A stretch of 64,000 nt of DNA, taken from Candidatus Moanabacter tarae. Its GTDB lineage: Bacteria > Verrucomicrobiota > Verrucomicrobiia > Opitutales > UBA2987. The DNA lies in the NCBI GenBank assembly GCA_003226295.1, contig CP029803.1:416226-480225 (forward strand). Direction: 5' to 3'. Position numbers and translations under genes: made by a program. The notes below the pieces were generated by a model. That model was not told the origin of the DNA and ran no database searches. It saw only the letters and a program-made list of their open reading frames with translations. This document shows positions 9,070-17,890 of this stretch, piece after piece (the first letter of the stretch is position 1; each line of letters opens with the position of its first letter).

Positions 9070-10371
9070 ATGACTTATCCGTACAATAGTATTATTCAAA
9101 GCTATCTCACAGATGGCTATGTTACAGTTCAAACGGATTTCGACGAGGCCTTTCATCGAAGTATCTATGATCGCATCGAGGAAATTTTTGAATCAAACGG
9201 GAATCCCGGTAACGACATCTACCCCCAAATTCCAGGACTCGGTGATGTCTTTTGCCACCCTCGTGTCCGCCGTGCGCTAACTGCGATATTGGGTCCCGAT
9301 TATATCATGCACCCACATCGTCATTGTCATCTAACTCCTCCAGGGAAGGAAGCGCAGATTAATCATAAGGACAGTTACGAGGATGATGAAAATGTCCGTC
9401 ATCACCGGAGCCGCTGGGCGATGGCTTTTTACTATCCGAGAGACGTTGACGAAGATTATGGTCCGACGGCCGTGACGCCTGGGTCTCAGTACTACATACA
9501 GAGCCAAAGCCTAGAGTCACTTGAAGAGAAAAAGCTGTGTGGACCTGCCGGCTTGGTCACGATTGTCCATTACGATCTTTGGCATCGCGCTTCCCCGAAT
9601 CTCACGGATCAGAATCGGTATATGATGAAATTTTTGTTCTGTCGGAAGAAAGAGCCGGTCTTCCCGTCTTGGAATAGCAAAAACGAACTTCCGGATTTTT
9701 GTAAGAATCGAAGTCTATGCGAACATCTTTGGCGGTGGAATACGGGTCAAGGTATGGCGCTTACAAACGGAGAGGAAATTACAACGGCGCTCATCGATCA
9801 ATATCGTCACGGATCAGAGCCGGAGAGACTCGATGCAGCCTATCGTTTAGGTGGAGCAGGTAAAACAGATGGACTTCTCGAGCTCCTTACGGACGACTTG
9901 GAAGCACGGGTGGAGGGAAACCTTGAGAAGCCCCACACAAATGCTTGCCAGATTGATGCAATCTACGGGCTTACTGCTGCCGGGGGAAAAGCCGTTCCTG
10001 ATTTAGCGGATATTTTGTCCCATTCAGATTGGTGGATGCGTGCTGTAGCGGCCGACGCCCTTGGAGATATTGGACGTCCAGCTGTTTCGGCGACCCGCCG
10101 TTTGGCAGGAGCCTTGGAAGATGAATCAGAATGGGTACGACGAAATGCAGTCGAGGCTCTTGGGAATCTGAATGCGGTGGATGTTGTAGACAATCTTGGA
10201 AGGGCACTTGGCGATGAAAGCGAAAGTGTTCGTCATAACGCGGCCCTATCAATCTTAAAGATCGGTTCGTTTTCTGCTGGCTGTCGCAAAAGTCTGACGG
10301 AGGTTTTGGATGACAGCAATCGATATGTTCGAGCTCTCTCCCGGATTTTACTGGATACGAACTTCAGTTAG
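9070..10371 (+). CDS. PhyH dioxygenase fused to C-terminal HEAT repeats
   Basis: A 433-residue fusion. Residues 1 to about 200 form a PhyH-type dioxygenase: H99-x-D101 (INHKDSYED), distal H172 (LWHRASPN) and R183. Residues about 245-433 are HEAT/PBS-lyase-type helical repeats, seen as recurring A-A-D-A-L-G-D-I-G and R-x-N-A-V-E-A-L-G type units near 325-333, 357-364 and 388-397. HEAT repeats usually bind proteins, so the oxygenase may act on, or be recruited by, a protein partner or assembly. No other PhyH gene here carries an extra domain. The boundary (about 200-245) is linker-like. It stands alone on the plus strand. Confidence 0.85.
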   Translation: MTYPYNSIIQSYLTDGYVTVQTDFDEAFHRSIYDRIEEIFESNGNPGNDIYPQIPGLGDVFCHPRVRRALTAILGPDYIMHPHRHCHLTPPGKEAQINHKDSYEDDENVRHHRSRWAMAFYYPRDVDEDYGPTAVTPGSQYYIQSQSLESLEEKKLCGPAGLVTIVHYDLWHRASPNLTDQNRYMMKFLFCRKKEPVFPSWNSKNELPDFCKNRSLCEHLWRWNTGQGMALTNGEEITTALIDQYRHGSEPERLDAAYRLGGAGKTDGLLELLTDDLEARVEGNLEKPHTNACQIDAIYGLTAAGGKAVPDLADILSHSDWWMRAVAADALGDIGRPAVSATRRLAGALEDESEWVRRNAVEALGNLNAVDVVDNLGRALGDESESVRHNAALSILKIGSFSAGCRKSLTEVLDDSNRYVRALSRILLDTNFS

Positions 10372-10394
10372 GACTCTTTCGTAACAGAAGTCTG

Positions 10395-10982
10395 TCAATT
10401 TTTTTTCGCGGTTGTAAGTTTAAAATGGCTCATAGATAATTGGCCTGTAACTTCTGAGAGAAAACCCACGAAAGCGAATCCATAGCTTGTAGTAGCGGCG
10501 AGCGCATCATCCAATGACTGAAGTTTTGGCGGCAGTCCTGCCCAGCTGTTGTGCCATTGTGATTCGTCATTGACCAGCCCTACTCGGTTCGGTTTGGCAG
10601 TCCAGCAACCTTCCCCGATTTGTAGAGGGTGTGAAACCAGATGCCATCGATTCAAGGTTGTGTTGACCCAGAAATAACACGCCACGCCTCTGGTATTTAG
10701 ATCGTCTCCCCTCAGGTAAACCGAAAGGGTTGCTCCACGCAGATCAATGGGATCCAGATTCATCCAATTACGATAGAGAATTAGCGGAAGAATGGATATC
10801 GGCTGTTCTGGCGTATCGGCACTCCATTGTTGATGATCAACGGTTATACAGTTGGATCCATATGGACCTTGGCCAGGGCGCCAAGTCGATAGAATAAAAG
10901 TCTCTCGCCATCCCGATATCACTGACGAATGATAGTCGTAGGAACACCAGCCCTCCGGACCTTTTTCGAATGAGTTTGTCAT
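10395..10982 (-). CDS. Unknown beta-rich protein, last gene of an operon with PhyH
   Basis: A 195-residue protein rich in aromatic residues (Trp, Tyr) and in alternating hydrophobic strands, such as LRGATLSVYLRGDD and FAFVGFLSE. This looks like a jelly-roll beta-sandwich of the carbohydrate-binding type. No catalytic motif is visible and I do not recognise a named family. Its start codon overlaps the stop of the PhyH gene at 10979-11854 by four bases, so the two are translationally coupled and probably act together. A substrate- or partner-binding role is a guess. Confidence 0.65.
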   Translation of the reverse strand: MTNSFEKGPEGWCSYDYHSSVISGWRETFILSTWRPGQGPYGSNCITVDHQQWSADTPEQPISILPLILYRNWMNLDPIDLRGATLSVYLRGDDLNTRGVACYFWVNTTLNRWHLVSHPLQIGEGCWTAKPNRVGLVNDESQWHNSWAGLPPKLQSLDDALAATTSYGFAFVGFLSEVTGQLSMSHFKLTTAKKN

Positions 10983-11854
10983 TGCTGCTTTGCCTCTAAA
11001 TTTGACGTATCTGGATAATTCTCCTTTACCCGTTGATTCCGCATTTGTACATCTGGAGGCATTCTATTTCGGGTCGCTCGCGACATCAAAACATCTTTAC
11101 CCCAGGCGGTGTAGACGGGGTCGAGCCAGGCTGGTATGAAACCGGTTGAAGCGCCGAGCCGGTTTGAGTTGGTCGTGATATTAGGGCCAGGGCTGTGCCA
11201 GGTCGATCCGTGGAAGATGAGAAGGGAGCCTGGAGGGCCCTCGGAAGCTACGAGTTGATTATCTCCTTCGGATTCAAGCTTTGTTCGGTAGCGACGAATG
11301 TTCTCATTTTCGTAGCGTAGCTTACCGCTGGTAGGATCCAACCATTTATTACAGACGTGGCCGAAATTATGACTGTAGGGTAAGAGAAGGGTAGCACCAT
11401 TTTCCCGCGTAAATTCAGTCAGCATCCAGATTGCATTGACCATGAAACATACGTTGCTTGGTGTCGGAAGGTTATTCTGAATGAACCAGGGCACAGGAAC
11501 ATCAGCATGTAAACCGCGCTTTAAGCAACCAGGCATCCGCCAAAGAATACCTGGTCCTATTTGCTGAAAGCCTGGTCCTAGGAGTGAGCCAACTAGATCA
11601 AGATGTACAGAATTAGTGACTAGTGGTAGGAACATATTATCTTCGATCGGCTCAATCCGATCAAAGAGCTGATCCATAATCTGTTCGCCATTAGGATTGT
11701 CGTGATCCGGTAGTGCAGACATTATTTCCATGAGCCGGTCACCTATACGCAAGGCTTGGTCCCGGGGGATGAGATCATGGATGACGACGAAACCGCGTTC
11801 CTGCAACTCGCGCTTGAGCTTACCAATGTTGAGATTGGGAGGTGATGGCACCAC
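10979..11854 (-). CDS. PhyH-family Fe(II)/2OG dioxygenase (HxD type)
   Basis: A 291-residue PhyH protein: H116-x-D118 (GLHADVPVP), distal H220 (STWHSPGPN) and R232. The conserved loop is LLLPYSHN in place of the common PGSH. It sits in the middle of a minus-strand group, 44 bases after the gene at 11899-12720 and overlapping the following gene by four bases. The consistent partners, both of unknown function and beta-rich, suggest a dedicated pathway. The substrate is unknown. Confidence 0.87.
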   Translation of the reverse strand: MVPSPPNLNIGKLKRELQERGFVVIHDLIPRDQALRIGDRLMEIMSALPDHDNPNGEQIMDQLFDRIEPIEDNMFLPLVTNSVHLDLVGSLLGPGFQQIGPGILWRMPGCLKRGLHADVPVPWFIQNNLPTPSNVCFMVNAIWMLTEFTRENGATLLLPYSHNFGHVCNKWLDPTSGKLRYENENIRRYRTKLESEGDNQLVASEGPPGSLLIFHGSTWHSPGPNITTNSNRLGASTGFIPAWLDPVYTAWGKDVLMSRATRNRMPPDVQMRNQRVKENYPDTSNLEAKQQ

Positions 11855-11898
11855 GATCGATTCTCTTTTAGTGGTGGGAATTTAGGCAAATTACCGAG

Positions 11899-12720
11899 CT
11901 AGAGTTCGTTTACCGAGAGGCTTTTCCCGGCCGTTTCTTTCCATGATTGGTAGCTCTTTAGGGCTTCATCGAGTCTACCTTCCTTAAGAAATACTATGCC
12001 GCGACGTTGAATTGATGCCTTTGGTTCTATATCATGGATCATCAAGTCGGAGTGGAGGCACCGGACACAAGGTGCTTTATTGAGGAAGATTCGATTTGCT
12101 TCATGCCAGGCATAACATAGAACGTAGCGTTCGTCTTTTGACACGACGAAGTGGGCTCCCTCAAGTAGCCGGCATTTTGATTTGTCCTGCATAGGGAGAA
12201 TTTCTCCGACCTTAATGTAGACTAGCTGCCTTTCTGGTGGAAAGATTAACTCTCGACTGGCTACGAATCCGCTGTCAGTGAAAAGAAAGGTTCTGTACCC
12301 GTCTTCATCGAAGTAATCAGGAGAGGCTGACCGTTGAAGGCAAATGCTGCTCTTAAAGTATTTCCATTTGATAGGCCCGATATTATTAATATCCAACGCG
12401 AGATGAGCCTCAGTTTCTTCCCACCGGACAATGCATTTTAAAAGCGCCAAATCGTCGATGTTCTGGGTCCGTGCTAATGTTTTACGAATCTTCCGTCCAG
12501 TCTTCATGTCTCCGATGGCCTTATTTTCGTACTGCCATGGGGCTACAGTGTTTTCATAAGTCGATTGCCAGAGAAGATTATCACTCGAATCATAGGCCAT
12601 AATGGATTCTGGAAACCACAATCTCAGAAGATTAGCAGGTGCTTGGCTGTGTTCTGCTCTGCGAGGTTCATTGAGCCAAATATCCACGCCAGCTTGGGGA
12701 TAAGCATTGAGCTGTTGCAT
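11899..12720 (-). CDS. Unknown protein, first gene of a PhyH-containing operon
   Basis: A 273-residue protein with no family I can name. The first 235 residues are mostly beta-type. The motif CVRCLHSDLMIHD near residues 219-231 has two cysteines and two histidines close together and could hold a metal, but this is weak. The last 30 residues look like a single TPR-like helix pair (GRLDEALKSYQSW). The following PhyH gene begins 44 bases downstream, so co-expression is likely. It could be a sugar-binding or mutarotase-like beta-sandwich; I give no function. Confidence 0.6.
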   Translation of the reverse strand: MQQLNAYPQAGVDIWLNEPRRAEHSQAPANLLRLWFPESIMAYDSSDNLLWQSTYENTVAPWQYENKAIGDMKTGRKIRKTLARTQNIDDLALLKCIVRWEETEAHLALDINNIGPIKWKYFKSSICLQRSASPDYFDEDGYRTFLFTDSGFVASRELIFPPERQLVYIKVGEILPMQDKSKCRLLEGAHFVVSKDERYVLCYAWHEANRIFLNKAPCVRCLHSDLMIHDIEPKASIQRRGIVFLKEGRLDEALKSYQSWKETAGKSLSVNEL

Positions 12721-12987
12721 TTTTTTTCTAAAACTTGTTTAAGTTTGTTCTATTCGGAATAAGCGATGAGAACAGGACTGGTGTCACTTTTCCAAAAAGC
12801 CGCACTGGGTCCTTAAACTATGTTGGGAATACTTGGTCTGTTGGTTCAGTTTCTCCAAAACAATTCGATGTGGATTCTAAGGTTATCCGACTGAGTACAG
12901 TGATTTGCCAATACCTTATTCCTAACCCAGTCCAGATCATTATCCTAGTCTGATGATATCGTATTTGTTTTTCCAAGGTAGTTAACG

Positions 12988-14526
12988 CTAATATGTTATA
13001 ACGAGTTCGATTCCCTCGATTCGGAGGGCCATGTCCCGCTCCACTTCTTCGACGTAGACGCTAATTTCATTCTCCCCCTGCAAAACATGCCCGACGGGAA
13101 ACTTCCATGTAGTGCAGGCTGGTGCATCGAGGCGATGCCCTTCCTTCATTTTCTCCCCATTTAGCACAACGATGATGTGTTGATTTTCAGAGATTCCCTT
13201 AGCGAAAGTGAAACGAAGCCAGATATCGACTGGAACACCTTCCCTCAATGAGCTTTCTACATCGTCACCTACCCAAATAGTAAAAGACTTCTTGTCATCC
13301 GTCGATCGGATTTCTTGAGGCAATGGTTTCACACCACCTTCCTCCGGAGTACGCAATTTCATGTCCACACAGACGCAATAGCGCTTATCCTTTCTCACAA
13401 GAGTTTTAGGGTCAGCGATCTCTTTGAGAACTTTGATCTCTTGAGGAGTGTAAGGGAAGTCTGGACCAAGTTGCCGGTGGCAGTCGTAATTAAATAGGTA
13501 GATGCTGCTGGCTCCTTGGTGCCAGAAGCTCATTGCAGCCGCGTAGAGCATGTCAGGTCCTGCTTGTCGATAACCCTTAGCCAAGTGTTCTATGCCTCCT
13601 CCGATGCGGCAGCGGGTGTTCTGAGCCATCTTTACAAAACCCTTAATGTCAGCACCCATATCAAGGTAGCTTCCCTGCATCGGAACGAAGAGATCAGCCA
13701 ACTCTTCCTGGATCCAGGTTGCGACATCGAGGCCAATATCTAAACACAAATCCAGCGTAGGCGGAATCCGAGCAATTAATATGAAAGAACGACCTTTCCT
13801 GTTGGCGACTTCACGAGTCCCATTTCGCACCTTTCTCATAAAGTCTGTCAACAGGGGCATTCCTTCCTGTTCTTTGCCTTCCTTAAAGTACCAAGGTCCC
13901 CGTTGGAAATCCAGTTCAAAGCCATCCACGTCGTATTTCTCACAGGTCTCAAGGATAAGTCCTAATTTTCTCTCCCGAACCTCCTCCTTGGCAAAGTTGA
14001 AAGCCCAGGTGAAATTATCCTGAGGGTATCCATACGATCCGTCGGACGGATAGGGAGAACCGAGAAGAAGGTCAGGATGTTCCTTTTTGAACTCGCTACG
14101 AAAGGCGGCAAATCGGCTACCATCATCTTCGTGCACATCATTCATTCTCAAAGCAGGCCAAAATTGGAGTCCTCTCTGATGAGCTCTTTCCGACAAGAGT
14201 TCGATAATATTGATTTCGGCATCTAGCAGTGCTCGGCCATTATCTGCCATAAAACGAACCCACTGAAGATTGCCGTGACCGTCTTCTCCTTCCGGCCAAT
14301 TTGAAAACCCTTCTCCGTAAAGGTCCCCGTACTCAGTAGGATGCGAGAATGTGTCGTCTCCTCGGCCCATAGAATTCGAGAAGACATCAACCCCAGTATC
14401 AGCAACTTCTTCGATGTCCCGACAGGCCTTTTCTGAGGTGATCGGTGGTTCAAAAACCGAAAGCGTTGTGCTGTCCCCGTCAGAGTTGAAGATTAGCCGA
14501 GGAAATTCTTCATTTTTAGCATTCAT
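12988..14526 (-). CDS. TIM-barrel glycoside-hydrolase-like protein with C-terminal beta domain
   Basis: A 512-residue protein. Residues about 20-390 show the pattern of a GH-like (beta/alpha)8 barrel. The strand YDVDGFELDF (about 198-207), with E204 and D206, resembles the catalytic strand of GHL10/DUF4015-type and alpha-galactosidase-like barrels. LQFWPALRMND (about 120-130) is an earlier strand. The final about 110 residues form a beta-sandwich with a KMKEGHRLD turn. No signal peptide is evident. It is probably a glycosidase or transglycosidase on a complex glycan. It is transcribed away from the HxG PhyH gene at 14657. Confidence 0.78.
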   Translation of the reverse strand: MNAKNEEFPRLIFNSDGDSTTLSVFEPPITSEKACRDIEEVADTGVDVFSNSMGRGDDTFSHPTEYGDLYGEGFSNWPEGEDGHGNLQWVRFMADNGRALLDAEINIIELLSERAHQRGLQFWPALRMNDVHEDDGSRFAAFRSEFKKEHPDLLLGSPYPSDGSYGYPQDNFTWAFNFAKEEVRERKLGLILETCEKYDVDGFELDFQRGPWYFKEGKEQEGMPLLTDFMRKVRNGTREVANRKGRSFILIARIPPTLDLCLDIGLDVATWIQEELADLFVPMQGSYLDMGADIKGFVKMAQNTRCRIGGGIEHLAKGYRQAGPDMLYAAAMSFWHQGASSIYLFNYDCHRQLGPDFPYTPQEIKVLKEIADPKTLVRKDKRYCVCVDMKLRTPEEGGVKPLPQEIRSTDDKKSFTIWVGDDVESSLREGVPVDIWLRFTFAKGISENQHIIVVLNGEKMKEGHRLDAPACTTWKFPVGHVLQGENEISVYVEEVERDMALRIEGIELVITY

Positions 14527-14656
14527 TATAGTCCCTCCAAATTGGAATACACAGGATTAGCAAGATGAGTAAGAGTATAAAATATAGGATAGAATCATAA
14601 CTCAAGTTTAACGTATTGACACGAGTTATAAAGTGGGTGACTACTATTTTCGTACG

Positions 14657-15478
14657 ATGACTGAGCATGAACGTTACCTGTTCGATCTTCAGGGCTTCTT
14701 GTTGATCGAGGATATGCTTGGTGCCGACGACTTGGAAGATCTAAACCGAGGTCTTGACGAGTACAACTTATGGGAGAAATTTGAGGAAAAGGATCCCTTT
14801 TTCGAATTTTGGGAGAACAGAGAAAATCAGATTTCTGCGGGTCCTCTGCATCTTTTTGCAAAGCCGTTTCGTCGTTTAATGGGTCATCCTCGTATTGTCC
14901 CATACTTAGTTGGACTGCTTGGTAATCAGTTCCGCTACGATCATGGACATGCTATGCTAATGAAAAAGGGTGGAGCGTCTTTGAGCCTGCACGGAGGGGC
15001 TATGCCATGGAAACCCGGCCTTCAATATGGGGTGGCCGACAATCAAATTCATTGTGAACTCTTGGTCGTCGCATATACTTTGTGTGATGTCAACGAGGGA
15101 GATGGGGGCCTCTGCCTGGTGCCAGGAAGTCACAAAAGTAATTTCCCTTGCCCGGAGAGCTTCGCGTCTCTTGAAAGAGCGGGGTCATGGCTCAGACGAC
15201 TGCCACAAAAAGCGGGTTCGGCAGTTATATTTACCGAGGCACTCACCCACGGGACGTGGCCTTGGACTGCAGCTCAGGAGCGGCGTGTGCTGTTTTACCG
15301 CTATACTCCTGGTTATATGGCATTCCTGGGACGTTACGGGGAAGATAGGCGCGAGAGAGCTGGCGGGGGATATTCTCGACTTCCTCCTGAATCAGAAGAT
15401 GAGTGGAGCTCTGAAGAACAGCGTATTCTCGAGGCGCCCTACTTGTTTAATCGTGCTGAAACAATATTGGAAAAATGA
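14657..15478 (+). CDS. PhyH-like protein with HxG in place of the HxD iron motif (clade A)
   Basis: A 273-residue protein from ATG 14657, chosen over an upstream in-frame GTG (14633) because MTEHERYLFD matches the N-termini of the two related proteins. The iron motif reads SLH112-G-G114, with glycine replacing aspartate. The distal His is H198 (FTEALTHGT) and the 2OG arginine is R209 or R210. VPGSHKSNF is the conserved loop. Either a halide or pseudohalide fills the vacant iron position as in Fe/2OG halogenases, or another residue, for example the shared Glu of FTE, replaces the carboxylate. The gene is divergent from the TIM-barrel gene. Confidence 0.85.
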   Translation: MTEHERYLFDLQGFLLIEDMLGADDLEDLNRGLDEYNLWEKFEEKDPFFEFWENRENQISAGPLHLFAKPFRRLMGHPRIVPYLVGLLGNQFRYDHGHAMLMKKGGASLSLHGGAMPWKPGLQYGVADNQIHCELLVVAYTLCDVNEGDGGLCLVPGSHKSNFPCPESFASLERAGSWLRRLPQKAGSAVIFTEALTHGTWPWTAAQERRVLFYRYTPGYMAFLGRYGEDRRERAGGGYSRLPPESEDEWSSEEQRILEAPYLFNRAETILEK

Positions 15479-15975
15479 TGGAGAGTCTTGGGGTCCATAC
15501 GCTATTGTCGATTTAGGTGGGATTGGAGAAATTCCTTAAGTTGTCCTAGAGCAATTTGTTTTGGACTCAATTACCTCCTAAAGAAATTAGCGTACCGTAA
15601 TTCCTGACTATGATTATTAGGTATAGTAATCATAGTAGTTCTTGTATTACATCCTGATGTATTGCCCACTTTGACTTTCCCAATGTCCGGTAAGCGTTCG
15701 TCAAAGAAAGTGGATTAACAAAAAGACAACTTAATCCAATTCCCTTTTTCACTGTACGGGCGATAATAATTACGATTTGCTTCGATGTTATTGTTAAGGT
15801 TTGCCTTAGGATGTAAAAGTTTAGCTTGTTTTCCGTCATGACCCCCATGATTAGCAATCCGTCAATATTAAAGTATGTTAGATCCTTACAGAGGATAAGA
15901 AGTAATCTATAATAAATTGTAGTTTAGTGTCTCTCAGAACTTGATGTTATCAAAGTGGTTGTCATACACTGAGAA
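15479..15975. other. Intergenic spacer with one perfect inverted repeat
   Basis: A spacer of nearly 500 bases between two plus-strand genes. It holds the inverted repeat listed at 15607-15636. A 75-codon minus-strand frame (15630-15857) has no family features and is not called. The AT-rich end near 15900-15960 probably carries the promoter of the gamma-glutamyltransferase gene. Confidence 0.4.
15607..15636. repeat. Perfect 10-bp inverted repeat (terminator or operator)
   Basis: ACTATGATTA (15607-15616) and TAATCATAGT (15627-15636) are exact reverse complements separated by ten bases. The stem is AT-rich and has no T tract after it. It lies about 130 bases downstream of the PhyH stop and 340 bases upstream of the next gene. 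It could be a weak terminator or a dimeric regulator site. Confidence 0.5.
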
Positions 15976-17610
15976 ATGGCCTTTTCTTCGAAAGGATTAA
16001 CGCATCGGTCGACTGTAACTAGTAAACGCGGGATGGTGGCCTCTGCCCACCCCTTGGCCTCACTTGCTGGGATTCAGATCCTAATGGATGGGGGGAATGC
16101 TATCGACAGTGCCATTGCAACCGCGGCAGCGCTCAACGTGGTTGAACCCTATATGTCTGGCATCGGTGGTGTAGGGTACATGCATATCTTTAGTTCGAAA
16201 AAAAAAGAGCAGAGAGTTCTTGATTATATCGGTCTAACCCCCGCTGCTGCGGAACTCTCCCTGTATTCTAAAGAATCGGATCAAGAACGTGGGCCGTTGG
16301 CTCCGATTGTTCCGGGCGCATGTGCCGGGTGGTTGGAGGCCTTAGCTCAATATGGGACTATGGATCCTGGAACTGTTTTCTCCCCTGCTATTGAATTTGC
16401 AGAGCAGGGTTATCCTTTGACAGTAAAAAACAGTGCCTTCTTTGAGCCGGCCGTAGAGTCCCTCATAAAATACTCTCAGGCGAGCGCTCGTTACCTGATC
16501 AACGGACAAGTTCCTAGACCGGGAGAAATTATTATTCAGCCGGAATTAGCCCGAACGTTCCGGATGGTGGCGGAGTTGGGATCGGATGTTTTTTACAAAG
16601 GTGCAATTGCGGAACAGATAGTGGCCCATATGCAATCCATCGGAGGGCTGATTACCGCCGAAGACTTGAGTAGGTTTGCTCCAGTATGGCAGGATCCTGT
16701 GTTTGTCGATTATCGTGGATACAAGGTCTGTGTTCCACCACCTCCTTGTCAAGCAGTCCAATTCCTTGAGATCCTTAATATTATGGAGGGATTCGAAGTG
16801 AGTGAACTAGGGCACAACACTGTCGAGACGCTTCACTGTTTTTTCGAAGCAGCAAAACTTTCCATAGCTGATCGGGCAGAGTTCACGGCAATCGATCAAC
16901 CTCCGACTTATGGACTCCTTTCAAAAGAGTTTTCGGCTGAGAGAAGATCACTGATTGGGGAGCGTGCTCGGCCGAGCGGCGGCGATCTTTTTACCGCCAG
17001 GAAGATGGCGGATGAAGTGTTGGCCGGAGATCCTTATGCATTTCTTCAGACAGAGTGTACAACCCATTTTGATACGATTGACTCCGAGGGTAATGCGGTG
17101 GCTTGCACTCAGAGTCTGGGCAGCGGATTCGGCTCCGCCATTGTAGTGCCTAGTACGGGAATCACGCTGAATAATTTTATGCGCTGGTTCGATCAAGAGC
17201 CAACTAGCCCTAATGCTATTGGCCCGTCCAAAAAAATCGAAATGTGCGTGTCGCCCGTTCAGATTTGGGATGATGGGGGTCTTCGACTCCTTATTGGCAC
17301 TCCGGGAAGTTATGGGATCCTCCAAACCACACCTCAGATGATTATGAATGTAATCGATCACGACATGAATATCCAGGCAGCTATTGAAGCTGCTCGAGCG
17401 AAGACTGAAAGGGGATTTAAAATATCTGCAGAAGATAGAATTGGAGATGAAGTGTTTGCCCAGCTCGAAAGAAGAGGCCACCAGATTAATCGATTAGGCG
17501 ATTGGTCTCCCGGCGTAGGTGGTGGCCAGGGAATAATGATTGATCCCAATAGTGGTGCTTTTATGGGTGGAGCCGACCCGCGTAGGGACGGCTATGCGAT
17601 AGGTTGGTAA
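15976..17610 (+). CDS. Gamma-glutamyltransferase family Ntn-hydrolase
   Basis: A 544-residue protein of the gamma-glutamyltranspeptidase family, close to the usual length. The self-cleavage site is recognisable as T362-T363-H-F; the first threonine would become the nucleophile of the small subunit. Downstream lie the glycine-rich SLGSGFGS and the TGITLNNFM segment typical of the family. The N-terminal subunit starts with MVASAHPLAS and GGNAIDSAIA motifs. No signal peptide is seen, unlike the periplasmic enzyme of E. coli, so it may be a cytoplasmic gamma-glutamyl hydrolase or an acylase-like relative. A MATE exporter and an FAD amine oxidase follow on the same strand. Confidence 0.92.
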   Translation: MAFSSKGLTHRSTVTSKRGMVASAHPLASLAGIQILMDGGNAIDSAIATAAALNVVEPYMSGIGGVGYMHIFSSKKKEQRVLDYIGLTPAAAELSLYSKESDQERGPLAPIVPGACAGWLEALAQYGTMDPGTVFSPAIEFAEQGYPLTVKNSAFFEPAVESLIKYSQASARYLINGQVPRPGEIIIQPELARTFRMVAELGSDVFYKGAIAEQIVAHMQSIGGLITAEDLSRFAPVWQDPVFVDYRGYKVCVPPPPCQAVQFLEILNIMEGFEVSELGHNTVETLHCFFEAAKLSIADRAEFTAIDQPPTYGLLSKEFSAERRSLIGERARPSGGDLFTARKMADEVLAGDPYAFLQTECTTHFDTIDSEGNAVACTQSLGSGFGSAIVVPSTGITLNNFMRWFDQEPTSPNAIGPSKKIEMCVSPVQIWDDGGLRLLIGTPGSYGILQTTPQMIMNVIDHDMNIQAAIEAARAKTERGFKISAEDRIGDEVFAQLERRGHQINRLGDWSPGVGGGQGIMIDPNSGAFMGGADPRRDGYAIGW

Positions 17611-17890
17611 TATATCGTTTAAATTTTAGACCAGTCGTGAGGGGGAAGAGTTGGCTTCCTTTAATGGCGGAAGTTTCCGTAAGCAGGGACGTCGCCTAGT
17701 TTCTGGACCTACTAAATTGTGATAGTAACAGTGATTGAATCCATACTGAAAATAATAAGCGTGTCCAATTTTACATTTTGACTTCTTGCGATGGCTGGTT
17801 TTCGAACACTACGAAATTACTATAAAATATGGAACAGGCATTTGGAGGTCAAATACTGAGATCAGTTTGCTCTTATGGAGATAAAAAAAC

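Noticed and set aside
13002-13012. GAGTTCGATTCC-like string resembling a tRNA T-arm
   Set aside because: It lies inside the end of the TIM-barrel gene and no acceptor, D or anticodon arms can be folded around it.
15630-15857. 75-codon minus-strand frame in the spacer before gamma-glutamyltransferase
   Set aside because: Overlaps the inverted repeat, lacks protein-like pattern and a ribosome site.
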